NCBI GenBank assembly: GCA_964611385.1
Contig: CAZSXS010000019.1
Location: 1-45,889, forward strand
Direction: 5' to 3'
DNA: 45,889 bases
DNA from: CAZSXS01 sp964611385
GTDB taxonomy: Bacteria; Bacillota; Clostridia; Lachnospirales; CAYPQA01
Below are positions 8,794 through 17,027 of the stretch, one piece after another. The notes beneath the pieces were generated by a model that did not search any database, was not told the DNA's origin, and saw nothing but the letters and a program-made list of their open reading frames with translations. The stretch's first letter is position 1. Each line of letters starts with the position of its first letter. The position numbers were made by a program, and so were the translations under genes.

Positions 8794-9789
8794 TTATAAT
8801 TTCATATCTCCCAACCTAATAAGGCCTTTTTTCCGCATCAATTCGCAAGTCACAAGGCTGATTACGGCTGGAATGAGGAAGTGCAGCACCACAATGGCAA
8901 CCAAGGCACCGTCACCCATGACGCTTAAGGTCGTTAATTGACCCACCAGTCCGGCAGTTCCCATACCGGCACCGACAGCGGTGGTTTCCAGTTTAAAGAC
9001 CATGGTGGCAAGGCCCCCGCAGACAGCACCGGCAAGGGTGGGAGGAAGCCAAATGTAGGGATTTTTGATGATGTTAGGAACCTGCAACATCGAGGTTCCC
9101 AGTCCCTGGGCAAGCAAGCCCGAAACTTTGTTTTCTCGGTAGCTACAGACGGCAAAACCCACCATCTGAGCGCAACAGCCTGCAAGGGCGGCACCGGCAG
9201 CCAGGCCATTGATACCGATAGCAATGCAAAGAGCAGCGGAAGAAATGGGAAGGGTCAAAATCATTCCGACAACAACGCCCAAAAGAATGCCCATAGGCAG
9301 AGGTTGGAGTAGAGTAATCTGATTGATAAAGCTTCCAACGCTGCTCATAAAGCTTGAGATAAAGGGGGAAATAAAAATACCCGTAAACCCTCCCGCCAAG
9401 ATCACAGCAGCCGGTGCAAAGAACAGGTCAAACTTTGATTTTCCTTCCACCATCTTGGCCACCTCAATGCCTACGAGGGAGGCAATCATAGCACCCATAG
9501 GTTCGCCAACGGCGATGGTGGCCGGGCTGGCTGCGAGATTGATGGATCCAGCCCCAATAGCACCTGCGATGGCGGCGCTGATCACGGTAAACTGCTTCCC
9601 TTGCCTTGCCATGCCGATTCCAATACCAATACAGGGCCCCATGAACAGCTTGGCCAGCTGTCCTAGCTGCGTCAGAGCTGCGATATTCGTATAGATACCG
9701 ATTTGCTGAAGAATTGTGCCGATAATGAGTGAGGCGAAAAGACCCTTCGCCATTCCGTCTAGCACCTTTGTAAAATAATCTTTAACCAA
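8794..9789 (-). CDS. PTS sugar transporter subunit IIC (EIIC_2 type)
   Basis: Integral membrane protein of about 331 residues with roughly nine hydrophobic segments, many Gly/Ala-rich (GPCIGIGIGMA, AAIAGAIGAGSINLAA, GAGMGTAGLVGQLTT). The sequence matches the family annotated as phosphotransferase-type EIIC in clostridia. No IIA or IIB partner is nearby, so energising components must be encoded elsewhere or it works differently. Start choice: AGGAG is eight bases before a TTG at 9787-9789, whereas a GTG at 9798 directly abuts the AGGA, so I prefer TTG. It lies upstream of the GHL6-type glycosidase with 46 bases between, probably one transcript. Confidence 0.75.
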   Translation of the reverse strand: MVKDYFTKVLDGMAKGLFASLIIGTILQQIGIYTNIAALTQLGQLAKLFMGPCIGIGIGMARQGKQFTVISAAIAGAIGAGSINLAASPATIAVGEPMGAMIASLVGIEVAKMVEGKSKFDLFFAPAAVILAGGFTGIFISPFISSFMSSVGSFINQITLLQPLPMGILLGVVVGMILTLPISSAALCIAIGINGLAAGAALAGCCAQMVGFAVCSYRENKVSGLLAQGLGTSMLQVPNIIKNPYIWLPPTLAGAVCGGLATMVFKLETTAVGAGMGTAGLVGQLTTLSVMGDGALVAIVVLHFLIPAVISLVTCELMRKKGLIRLGDMKL

Positions 9790-9858
9790 TCTTAACACTC
9801 CTAATTGAAAGCAAATTTAAAATTACTATGAACCAGCACCATTAGAACAGTACGTGCC

Positions 9859-9969
9859 AAGCGACAACGTCATTTGCGCCCAAGCATTGGAAGGGGCACC
9901 GCCCTCCACTAGTACTGGTCGTAAGCCGTTTCGGGCGGTGCCATTTCCAATGCTTTCATCGGATCGCTT
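9859..9969. repeat. Long covarying hairpin repeat, copy A
   Basis: Outer AAGCGA (9859-9864) and TCGCTT (9964-9969) enclose arms AAGCATTGGAA (9882-9892) plus GGCACCGCCC (9895-9904), paired with GGGCGGTGCC (9933-9942) plus TTCCAATGCTT (9945-9955). The loop contains CACTAGT and CTGGTCG. A second copy at 14530-14698 has the same loop and right flank, but arm bases changed on both sides so that pairing is kept. Confidence 0.85.
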
Positions 9970-9992
9970 CGCGTGTATTGATCATTAACAGT

Positions 9993-10817
9993 TCAGTTAG
10001 CTTTTTCTAAAAAATTTAATATGAGCTTTGAAAAATATCCTCTTGCCTTTTCAGCTTCATCCAGTACTTCCTTTTCTGATAAAGGCTGATCCAAGACACC
10101 GGCGGCCATATTGGTTACCAGTGAGATACCAAGGATCTTCAGTCCCATATGGTTAGCCGTAAGGCATTCGGGGACAGTGGACATACCCACTACATCGCCG
10201 CCAAGGATGCGGATGGCTCGGATTTCTGCGGGCGTTTCGTACTGAGGGCCGGTGGTATAGAAGTACACGCCTTCTTTCAGTACAAGGCCTTGCTCCTTTC
10301 CGGCTTCTTGAGCAAGCTCTCTATAGTCCTTGTCAAAGGTATAGCTCATGTCGCAAAACCGGGGTCCAAACTCGGAAAGGTTGGGTCCGATGAGGGGATT
10401 AAGGTTGGGAAACTTGATAAAGTCCTTCAACAGGATCAGTTCGCCCACCTTATAGTCGGTGTTGACACCGCCGCAGGCATTAGTGACGATCATACTCTTG
10501 ACGCCCAAGAGATACGCCACCCGAATGGGGAAGGCAACCTCTTCCGGCGTATAGCCCTCATAAATATGCAGTCTGCCTTGCATGACAAGACAATTCTTTC
10601 CAGAGAGCTTCCCAGCCACAAAGCGGCCAGCATGACCCGGAGCCGTCGAGGTCTTAAAATGAGGGATGCCGGAATAAGGAATGTGGATGGGGTCTTCAAC
10701 CATATCGCCCATAAAACCCAGACCAGAACCCAAAACCATCAGCACCGAAGGAACAAAACCATCCAGCTTCTCCTTTAAGTAGTTTGCACTTTCTTGATAA
10801 TCGCTTAATTGAAACAT
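9993..10817 (-). CDS. punA: Purine nucleoside phosphorylase
   Basis: Phosphorolysis of purine nucleosides to free base and pentose 1-phosphate, in purine salvage (cytoplasm). The 274 residues match the trimeric class: GSGLG phosphate loop near residue 31, PGHAGR (about 60), GRLHIYEGY, TNACGGVN (about 113), GPQYETPAEIRA (about 190), GMSTVPE and VTNMAAG. The Asn in the last motif is typical of enzymes preferring inosine and guanosine. AGGAGG just before the ATG and a promoter at 10846-10874 indicate an independent transcript. Confidence 0.93.
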   Translation of the reverse strand: MFQLSDYQESANYLKEKLDGFVPSVLMVLGSGLGFMGDMVEDPIHIPYSGIPHFKTSTAPGHAGRFVAGKLSGKNCLVMQGRLHIYEGYTPEEVAFPIRVAYLLGVKSMIVTNACGGVNTDYKVGELILLKDFIKFPNLNPLIGPNLSEFGPRFCDMSYTFDKDYRELAQEAGKEQGLVLKEGVYFYTTGPQYETPAEIRAIRILGGDVVGMSTVPECLTANHMGLKILGISLVTNMAAGVLDQPLSEKEVLDEAEKARGYFSKLILNFLEKAN

Positions 10818-10845
10818 TCTTACCTCCTATGAAAAATTTTCATTC

Positions 10846-10874
10846 ATTTTAATTCACAGGCCGGGTTTTGTAAA
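10846..10874 (-). promoter_or_regulatory. Promoter of punA
   Basis: Minus strand TTTACA (10869-10874), 17-base spacer, TAAAAT (10846-10851), ending about 30 bases before the start codon. The gap beyond it (10875-11081) shows no gene or clear structure. Confidence 0.55.
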
Positions 10875-11081
10875 CTATTTTATATGGTCTCAGCATACGG
10901 CGGCCGCTGCAATCATAGCGGCTATGAACATTTCACCGTAAATGCCGTTCTTTACGTGGGAAATTTTTGTTTAACTTGAAATGTTTTTTATCCTTTCGGT
11001 TGCTCCAAATTTTTTATCGTAGCTCGACTCGTCGCTGTATTCGAAACTAAAAATTAAGGCAGCCTGTTTTACTTACTTAGC

Positions 11082-12098
11082 TTATTCTTGCGCTGCTTGG
11101 TTTGGCTCTCCTTCCCTTCCAAAGACGATGGGCGCATAGTCATTCATAAAGCGATATTCATTAACGGAATCATGATTGATGGACCAGGTCATCAAGCCTC
11201 GGATAGCCAGTCCCTCTTCTGCCAGGCGGTTGAGAGCCCATTGGACGTCCTCTGGGTCTTGTACATACCCGTTGATGGCCGCATGGGGAGAAGCTGGAAG
11301 ACCGATGGCAAACTTATCCGCCGGTATTTTTATGTAGTCCTGCGTACCTGTAACGATCGCATGGGTTAAGGTATACAGAAATTCTGCCTTATGCTCGTCA
11401 TCGCTCTGAGATAAGAACATATTATATTCGTCCGACCAGATTCCGTCATCTCCTTGGTTATAGTACTGAGGAAATATCAAGTCGTAATACCCTTCCAAGC
11501 CTTGCACATAAGGTCTATACAGTGCATCTGCTCCGCGTAGGTAGATAAACTCAGGTGCCATAGTGATGGCAAAGTCTTTTCCTTGGGATTTGTAGTAGTC
11601 TTTGATTTCCTTCAAAACTTCCGGAATGACTCTTTGATTGTCAGCGGCGTTCACGGACGTAGTCTCCAGATCAATGTCAACGCCCATAAACCCATATTTG
11701 TCAATCAATTTAATCATTTCAGTTTTAAAGACTTCTTTTTCCTCCTGCTTGATGGCAATGCGCCCAAAGGCACCGCCCAAAGAAATAAGAACGACCTGCC
11801 CGGCCGCCTTTAATTGATTCACATCCGAAATAAATTCTTCCTCGGACATGTATTTGGGCTCAAAGAAGGGGATACCGTTGATCACTTCCTCCAGAAATGC
11901 CACAATAACCACGTTGTAGTCCTTGGGAATGGAACCTAGATCGACGGCTGGAATTCCTTCAATCCAATATCCGACTAAGACCTTTCCTTGATTTAAGCTT
12001 GGGTTCAATTGATGGATCGTAACGGTTTTGTGTACCTTCGATTGATTTTGTAACAGTAAGGTTAAAAAATACCATTGCCACATCTTATTCTTAGTCAC
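11082..12098 (-). CDS. Glycoside hydrolase family 18 (chitinase-like) protein
   Basis: 338 residues with a family 18 barrel: KVLVGYWIEG (first strand), LISLGGAFG (SxGG motif, about residue 105), GFMGVDIDLETT (about 137), FPQYYNQ (about 212) and GLMTWSINHDS (last strand). The catalytic Asp-x-Asp-x-Glu (DIDLE) is intact, although the usual first Asp of DGxDxDxE is Met. Family members hydrolyse chitin or related N-acetylglucosamine polymers. The N-terminus is odd: about 38 residues precede the barrel, with only a short hydrophobic run (WYFLTLLL) and no convincing signal peptide, and the start (GTG at 12098 or ATG at 12083) is uncertain. It may be a remodelled or truncated secretion signal, or a cytoplasmic enzyme. 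Confidence 0.8.
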   Translation of the reverse strand: MTKNKMWQWYFLTLLLQNQSKVHKTVTIHQLNPSLNQGKVLVGYWIEGIPAVDLGSIPKDYNVVIVAFLEEVINGIPFFEPKYMSEEEFISDVNQLKAAGQVVLISLGGAFGRIAIKQEEKEVFKTEMIKLIDKYGFMGVDIDLETTSVNAADNQRVIPEVLKEIKDYYKSQGKDFAITMAPEFIYLRGADALYRPYVQGLEGYYDLIFPQYYNQGDDGIWSDEYNMFLSQSDDEHKAEFLYTLTHAIVTGTQDYIKIPADKFAIGLPASPHAAINGYVQDPEDVQWALNRLAEEGLAIRGLMTWSINHDSVNEYRFMNDYAPIVFGREGEPNQAAQE

Positions 12099-12117
12099 CT
12101 ACCCCTATAAATAGACA

Positions 12118-12162
12118 AAGCCAGTATACGATCCGAAAAGGGAAAGTATACCGGCTTTTTTA
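12118..12162. terminator. Terminator-like hairpin between two minus-strand genes
   Basis: GCCAGTATAC pairs with GTATACCGGC, followed on the plus strand by TTTTTT. The T-run is on the plus strand, yet both neighbours are on the minus strand. On the minus strand only TTTG follows. The sequence resembles the terminator at 6686-6734. Confidence 0.7.
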
Positions 12163-12194
12163 TAAGAGTCAAAATTATTATAGTTCAGGCTGCA

Positions 12195-14501
12195 TCAGAG
12201 TGCATAAAAATTAATCAAGCATCCAGCAAGTAAAGTCTGCCGCTCATCGTCAGTAAGATCCAGCAGTGTCAACTTGATTTCTTTGAACGCCTGCTGATCA
12301 TGTCCAGAAGCGGGTAAAACATAGGCCTTAATCACTGAGGCCTTCTCCTTAATCGCCCGAACCACATCTGGAACAAAGAGGTAGTCACCGTTTGCAAAAC
12401 CAAGGGCTTGTTCGTTCGGAACAGCGGTAAGATTTGAATCTGCCGAGTTTGTTTCGTTCTCCATAACAACAAAGGGCAGCAGACCCCAGTTAATTAAGTT
12501 GGAACGGTAGCGCTTAGTGGCGTATTCCTTGGCAAAGTTTGCCAGACCCCCTAAGACTCTTTGACAGCTAGCTGCCTGCTCACGGGCAGAACCGTCTCCG
12601 GGCTTGTTGGCATAGATTGCACTGCCTAGGGAAAACTTGCTCACATCCAGGTCAGGGAAACGGCTTTGCAGTGACGCAAGCATCTCTGGAAGCTCCGGTA
12701 AGGAAGCGGTTGTAAAGCCTTTGCCCTCTTGCCTTTCCTTTTCGGCTGCTTGAACCGCCTTGGCTTTGCCCACATAGGACGGATCTTTCCTAGACAAGGT
12801 AAATTCCGCCAGACCCATGGGGTTTGAGCGATAGGAGGAGGTTTCGCCGGAGGGAATCAGCTCGTCAGTGGTGGTAACGGGATCTGTAATAAAGCTGACG
12901 ATTTTCAGCAGAATGTTATCAGAAAGCGGGACTTGCTTTGGCCAGTCGGTAATGCCCGGGCCGAACTTAAGGGGAGTCTCCTTATTGGGCTTTCCGAAGC
13001 CGTTGTACACTCGATTCTCGTACACTTCTTTTTTGAAGAAGTACTTTGGCTTTGTAAAGTTACAGTCTATCTCTGTTGCTGGCGTCAAGACGCCTTTGTT
13101 TAAGGCGGTTGCTGCTATGGTTCGAGCATCTGCCAAAGCGACAGAGGCCAGCTGTCCGTTGCCAGGCTTGGAGCCTTCACGGTTGGGAAAGTTTCTGGTG
13201 GTATGACGAAGGCTGAGGCTGCCGTTTGAGGGCACGTCTCCGGCCCCGAAGCAAGGGCCACAGAAGGCCGAGCGCACCGAGGCTCCGGCATTCATCAGCT
13301 TGGTCATGGCGCCGTTATCAATCAGAGACAAAAAGGTGGGCTGACTGGAAGGATAGACACTCAGTGTAAATTCACCGTTTCCGATGGATTTGCCGTTCAG
13401 AATGTCCGCTACATCACAGATGTTGTCAAAAGTTCCTCCCGCACAACCGGCTACCACACCTTGATCAATGAGCAGGCGACCGTTTTTCACCTTATCCCGA
13501 AGGGTGAAATTCCCTTTTTCCAGTTGCTTGTTGGCTTCGATTTCTGCGCTTTCCAGGATGTCAGATAAATTCTGATTCAGCTCATAGACCGAATACACAT
13601 TACTGGGGTGGAAGGGCAGGGCGATCATAGGGACGACCTTGGAGAGATCAATTTGAATCCAGCTGTCGTAGTAGGCTTTTTCGGGCTTTAATTCTTTGTA
13701 TTCTTGTTCACGGCCATGGGCGGCGAAGTATTCCCGCACGGCCTCATCCGTCTGCCAGACAGAGGACAGACAGGTGGTTTCTGTTGTCATAACATCAATG
13801 CCGTTCCGATATTCCACGTTCAGGTTTTTGATGCCGGGGCCCACAAACTCAAGGACTTTATTTTTAACAAAGCCGGTCTTAAACACCGCACCGATCAAGG
13901 CGAGGGCAACATCCTGTGGCCCTACGCCCCGGTTGGGGGTACCGGTCAGATATACGCAAACCACTTCGGGGTAGGTGATATCATAGGTTTTGCTCAAAAG
14001 CTGCTTAGCCAGTTCGCCGCCACCTTCACCGATCGCTAGGGTTCCCAGTGCGCCGTAGCGAGTATGACTGTCAGAAGCAAGTATCATCTTCCCGCAGCCG
14101 CTCATTTGCTCCCGCATATATTGATGAATGACTGCCTGATGGGCAGGCACATATATCCCGCCGTAGCGCTTGGCAGCCGAAAGCCCAAAAACATGATCAT
14201 CTTCATTGATGGTTCCGCCCACGGCGCAAAGGCTGTTATGGCAATTGGTTAAAACATAGGGAATGGGGAACTCTTCAAGCCCGCTAGCTCTGGCGGTTTG
14301 AATGATGCCCACATAGGTAATATCATGAGAAGCGATACAGTCAAATTTCAGCTTTAGTTTTTCATTTGAATCGCTTTTGTTGTGACTTTGAAGAATCTGG
14401 TAGCTCAGGGTATTTTTTCTGCCTTCTTCTGGACTGCATGCGCAGTCGTTTGTAAGCTGACCGTTTTCGTAAAAAATACCTTCATTTTTAAAAGTAATCA
14501 T
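12195..14501 (-). CDS. Aconitase-family hydratase (YbhJ-like)
   Basis: Fe-S hydro-lyase of the aconitase superfamily, 768 residues. Cluster-ligand cysteines are visible: GCAGGTFDN (about residue 353) and FCGPCFGAG (about 412 and 415). Other family features are SDSHTRYGALG (about 140) with GEGGGELAKQLL, and NFPNREGSKPGNGQ in the second half. The swivel-like domain follows (YRSNLINWGLLPFV). Overall it resembles the clostridial and YbhJ hydratases whose substrate is unproven, rather than canonical AcnA/AcnB. Start: AGGAG five bases before the ATG at 14501 is far better than an in-frame ATG 33 bases upstream. Citrate synthase is encoded about 6 kb away, so it may act as the aconitase of a partial citrate pathway; that is inference. 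Confidence 0.8.
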   Translation of the reverse strand: MITFKNEGIFYENGQLTNDCACSPEEGRKNTLSYQILQSHNKSDSNEKLKLKFDCIASHDITYVGIIQTARASGLEEFPIPYVLTNCHNSLCAVGGTINEDDHVFGLSAAKRYGGIYVPAHQAVIHQYMREQMSGCGKMILASDSHTRYGALGTLAIGEGGGELAKQLLSKTYDITYPEVVCVYLTGTPNRGVGPQDVALALIGAVFKTGFVKNKVLEFVGPGIKNLNVEYRNGIDVMTTETTCLSSVWQTDEAVREYFAAHGREQEYKELKPEKAYYDSWIQIDLSKVVPMIALPFHPSNVYSVYELNQNLSDILESAEIEANKQLEKGNFTLRDKVKNGRLLIDQGVVAGCAGGTFDNICDVADILNGKSIGNGEFTLSVYPSSQPTFLSLIDNGAMTKLMNAGASVRSAFCGPCFGAGDVPSNGSLSLRHTTRNFPNREGSKPGNGQLASVALADARTIAATALNKGVLTPATEIDCNFTKPKYFFKKEVYENRVYNGFGKPNKETPLKFGPGITDWPKQVPLSDNILLKIVSFITDPVTTTDELIPSGETSSYRSNPMGLAEFTLSRKDPSYVGKAKAVQAAEKERQEGKGFTTASLPELPEMLASLQSRFPDLDVSKFSLGSAIYANKPGDGSAREQAASCQRVLGGLANFAKEYATKRYRSNLINWGLLPFVVMENETNSADSNLTAVPNEQALGFANGDYLFVPDVVRAIKEKASVIKAYVLPASGHDQQAFKEIKLTLLDLTDDERQTLLAGCLINFYAL

Positions 14502-14529
14502 GGGTTCTCCTTTGGAAACTTTATAATTT

Positions 14530-14698
14530 ACCATGAACGTTCACGAATGTTGCAATACAATTTCGACACGTATCAAGCAATAGGGTATCCACGTCCAAGC
14601 AATAGGAAGGGACACCGCCCTACACTAGTGCTGGTCGCAAGCCGTTTCGGGCGGTATCCCTTCCTATTGCTTTCATCGGATCGCTTTTCGTTCATGGT
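14530..14698. repeat. Long covarying hairpin repeat, copy B
   Basis: Outer 10-bp inverted repeat ACCATGAACG (14530-14539) with CGTTCATGGT (14689-14698). Inner arms are AAGCAATAGGAAGGGA (14597-14612) with its exact complement (14657-14672), then ACCGCCC (14614-14620) with GGGCGGT (14649-14655). The loop (14621-14648) is nearly identical to copy A. TCATCGGATCGCTT follows both copies. Confidence 0.85.
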
Positions 14699-14712
14699 AC
14701 AGCATATTTTTT

Positions 14713-15399
14713 TCATACAGACATATTTACCATTTCTCCGCAGTCTATAATCTTAAAAGTGTTAGCGCTTGTACTGGAGGCTAAGGCAAATTCGTAGTTG
14801 TAATAGCAGGCCAGTTCCTTAAAATTCATATGTACGGTTAGGGGCTTTTTGGTATATTTCATAACAAGCTTAGAAAACTCGGATATGGTATCGATGTTTT
14901 CGCTTAACAACGCAAAAAAACCGTTGGTTGTGGCCTTATTGATGACATCTTCCTCGTAAATCAGCCGACCGCTTTGGGCTTTTAAGCCGAGGCTTTTGAA
15001 GTTTTCGCGAAACTCGGAGTAAAAATCGATGATCTGTTCTTTAAAATAGATTAATTCGCGGCTTTTTGTCTGGGTTTGAAAAAAATCCAACGCCTCATTA
15101 ATGACTAGGCCCAAAACCCGTAGATTCGAGTTCGTTTTGTATTTGTAGAAATCGAGGCTAGTACGGTCTCTTTGTTCGAGCATGCTTTCCATATCAATGA
15201 AGGTTCTGTGGGAGGAAATAATGAGTCCGTTAAAACTAGAGCAGATTGATTTTGTGTAGTCCAAGATCTCTGTTTTATAGGCTTTGTTTAAAAGCACAAT
15301 CAAATCACTTTTCACCTGTGTAAGCTTTTTGGCTTCCTCGCCGTTCACTCCTATTTTGTAAGGCAAGTAGTGTGCATAATAATGCATATCCGTTACCAT
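14713..15399 (-). CDS. Hypothetical protein
   Basis: 228 residues I cannot assign. No signal peptide or membrane segment; predicted mostly helical, with long polar helices in the middle (about 45-170: MESMLEQRDRTSLDFYKY, REL...FKEQIIDFYSEFRENF) and a C-terminal part that looks more alpha/beta (KPLTVHMNFKELACYYNYEFALASS). AGGAAG precedes the ATG by about nine bases. It stands alone, divergent from mscL and after a palindromic repeat. The length and clean start support a real gene; no function is proposed. Confidence 0.6.
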   Translation of the reverse strand: MVTDMHYYAHYLPYKIGVNGEEAKKLTQVKSDLIVLLNKAYKTEILDYTKSICSSFNGLIISSHRTFIDMESMLEQRDRTSLDFYKYKTNSNLRVLGLVINEALDFFQTQTKSRELIYFKEQIIDFYSEFRENFKSLGLKAQSGRLIYEEDVINKATTNGFFALLSENIDTISEFSKLVMKYTKKPLTVHMNFKELACYYNYEFALASSTSANTFKIIDCGEMVNMSV

Positions 15400-15503
15400 G
15401 GTCTCATCACTTCCTTTTTGAAAAAGATACAGGATACTTTCGATTGATTTTTACAAGTCTAGCAAAAAAGTTTTTTCTTGTCAATGCTGTAAAAGCTTCC
15501 TTG

Positions 15504-15512
15504 TGGTATAAT
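15504..15512 (+). promoter_or_regulatory. Extended -10 promoter of mscL
   Basis: TGGTATAAT: an extended TGn plus a perfect TATAAT (15507-15512), with no good -35 at 17 bases. It lies 36 bases before the mscL ATG. Confidence 0.6.
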
Positions 15513-15547
15513 GCAAAAAAATACAACAGAGTAAGACGGAGGGGTTT

Positions 15548-16036
15548 ATGCCAAAGAAGTTTATAGAAGAGTTTAAAAAATTTGCAGTACGGGGTAATGT
15601 CATGGATATGGCAGTCGGCGTTATCATCGGCGGTGCTTTCGGAAAAATTGTGAGCTCCATTGTAAACGATATGATGATGCCCTTATTGGGTGTTTTGATC
15701 GGTGGATTTGATTTCAAATCCCTTAAGTGGGTCTTGTCGCCTGCTATGATGGACGGCGATAAGATGGTCAAAGCAGAGGTTGCCTTATTGTATGGCAACT
15801 TCATTCAGAATGTGTTTGATTTTATGGTCATCGCCTTATCCATCTTTCTTTTTATGAAAGTCGTCAACAGGATCAGTCAAAAGCTTTTGAAACAGGAAGA
15901 GGTTGCAAAAGAAGAGGAAACAAAGGTTGAAGCCAAGCCAGAAGAAGCTGAAGTACCTGAGGAGCCTAAAAAGCCCACAACGGAGGAACTGCTGAGCGAA
16001 ATAAGAGATTTATTAAAAAATAAAAATGCAGAGTAA
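15548..16036 (+). CDS. mscL: Large-conductance mechanosensitive channel
   Basis: Homopentameric membrane channel that opens under hypo-osmotic tension and releases solutes. 162 residues: N-terminal amphipathic helix (FIEEFKKFAVRGNVMDMAVG), pore-lining TM1 (VGVIIGGAFGKIVSSIV), extracellular loop with LSPAMMDGD, TM2 (NVFDFMVIALSIFLFMKVV), then a charged cytoplasmic tail ending in the family helix TTEELLSEIRDLLKN. The Glu-rich linker (EEVAKEEETKVEAKPEEAEV) is longer than in many homologues. GGAGGGG lies just before the ATG; single-gene unit with its own promoter. Confidence 0.96.
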   Translation: MPKKFIEEFKKFAVRGNVMDMAVGVIIGGAFGKIVSSIVNDMMMPLLGVLIGGFDFKSLKWVLSPAMMDGDKMVKAEVALLYGNFIQNVFDFMVIALSIFLFMKVVNRISQKLLKQEEVAKEEETKVEAKPEEAEVPEEPKKPTTEELLSEIRDLLKNKNAE

Positions 16037-16067
16037 CAAATTGCCAGTGACTTTTCGGTAGGAGTTG

Positions 16068-16076
16068 TGTTATAAT
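16068..16076 (+). promoter_or_regulatory. Extended -10 promoter upstream of the MBL-fold gene
   Basis: TGTTATAAT, same style as the mscL promoter. It is followed by a strong GGGGGAGGAG and a six-codon ORF (ATG at 16122, stop 16140-16142), then the MBL gene at 16194. Confidence 0.5.
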
Positions 16077-16121
16077 TATCTTTCTACAAATGAGTAGGCA
16101 AGCCGAGGGGGAGGAGTTGCT

Positions 16122-16142
16122 ATGCTAAGACGAATAAAATGA
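16122..16142 (+). other. Six-codon ORF with strong ribosome binding site
   Basis: GGGGGAGGAG five bases before ATG, encoding MLRRIK and a stop. The stop overlaps an ATG (ATGA at 16139) that opens a second frame (MTALFTKEPNPK...) running into the MBL gene start. It could be a leader peptide or the remains of a truncated gene. Confidence 0.35.
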
Positions 16143-16193
16143 CCGCCTTGTTTACCAAAGAACCAAATCCAAAAACAGTTAGGAGAATAGAAA

Positions 16194-16925
16194 ATGAAAA
16201 AGAAAATAATACCAGCAGCAATAATTGCACTCGTTTTGCTAGTGATTGCACTGCTACTACCTAATTTTTACCCATTGCTATTGATGAAACCCACACGTAC
16301 AGGGGTAATTTCAAACACTGAAATATTGGCTGTAAAAGAGAGTATTGGTAACGTGTATGTGATCCAATCAAGCGAGGGATTGATTTTGATTGACGCCGGA
16401 CTAAATGCAAATGCACTTAAAAAAGCTTTAGAAAAAGAGAACATATCCAATTCAAGCGTAAAACACATATTGCTAACCCACTCTGACGGGGATCATGTTG
16501 CCGCTGTCTCCCAGTTTCCGAATGCCAAAGTCTATATGAGTGAAGATGAGCTGCAGATGGTAAATGGTGAAATCACGCAAGGCAAAAATAATAGTAAGTC
16601 AAAGCTAAAGTACATAGGCCTTGACACGATCCTGTTGCTTACGGATGAACAGGAAATAACGATAGGCGAACATACAATAAAATGCATTAAGGTTCCTGGG
16701 CATACAACAGGCTCTATGGCCTATATCGTTGATGAAGAGTATCTGTTCACAGGGGATAGTTTTAGAGTAAAAGATAATAAAATACTTATTCACCCGTTTT
16801 CTCGGGACGAACAGTTAAGCAAAAGTACAATCGATAAACTTTTAACGACGATTATTGGGGATACCAAATATACTTTTACAACACATTATGGCTACTTTCA
16901 ATCAGCGGACCTGAAAATGGATTAA
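16194..16925 (+). CDS. Membrane-anchored metallo-beta-lactamase-fold hydrolase
   Basis: 243 residues. An N-terminal positively charged start and hydrophobic segment (KKKIIPAAIIALVLLVIALL) form a signal anchor, so the enzyme domain should face outside. The MBL fold shows LILIDAGL (about 62), the metal site THSDGDHV (HxxxDH, about 96), VPGHTTGS (about 165), LFTGDSF (about 182) and a final His in TTHYGYF. It resembles the glyoxalase II-like part of the superfamily; the substrate cannot be told. Ribosome binding site AGGAGAATAGAAA before the ATG. Terminator at 16978-17014. Confidence 0.8.
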   Translation: MKKKIIPAAIIALVLLVIALLLPNFYPLLLMKPTRTGVISNTEILAVKESIGNVYVIQSSEGLILIDAGLNANALKKALEKENISNSSVKHILLTHSDGDHVAAVSQFPNAKVYMSEDELQMVNGEITQGKNNSKSKLKYIGLDTILLLTDEQEITIGEHTIKCIKVPGHTTGSMAYIVDEEYLFTGDSFRVKDNKILIHPFSRDEQLSKSTIDKLLTTIIGDTKYTFTTHYGYFQSADLKMD

Positions 16926-16977
16926 TTTGAATGAGTAGTGAAGGTGCAGTCAAGCTTTCAATGAAAATGAGATGAAG

Positions 16978-17014
16978 TCAAAAAGCCCCACCGTCTTTGG
17001 TATGGGCTTTTTTG
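16978..17014 (+). terminator. Terminator after the MBL-fold gene
   Basis: AAAAAGCCC pairs with GGGCTTTTT around a 15-base loop, T-run at 17008-17013. Confidence 0.8.
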
Positions 17015-17027
17015 ATGCTATATATTC

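Noticed and set aside
10149..10778. 209-codon plus-strand ORF opposite punA
   Set aside because: It is the complement of a clear purine nucleoside phosphorylase and has no recognisable motifs.
10875..11081. GC-rich GCGGCCGC patch as a possible small RNA or attachment site
   Set aside because: Only a short imperfect dyad, with no promoter, terminator or repeat partner found.
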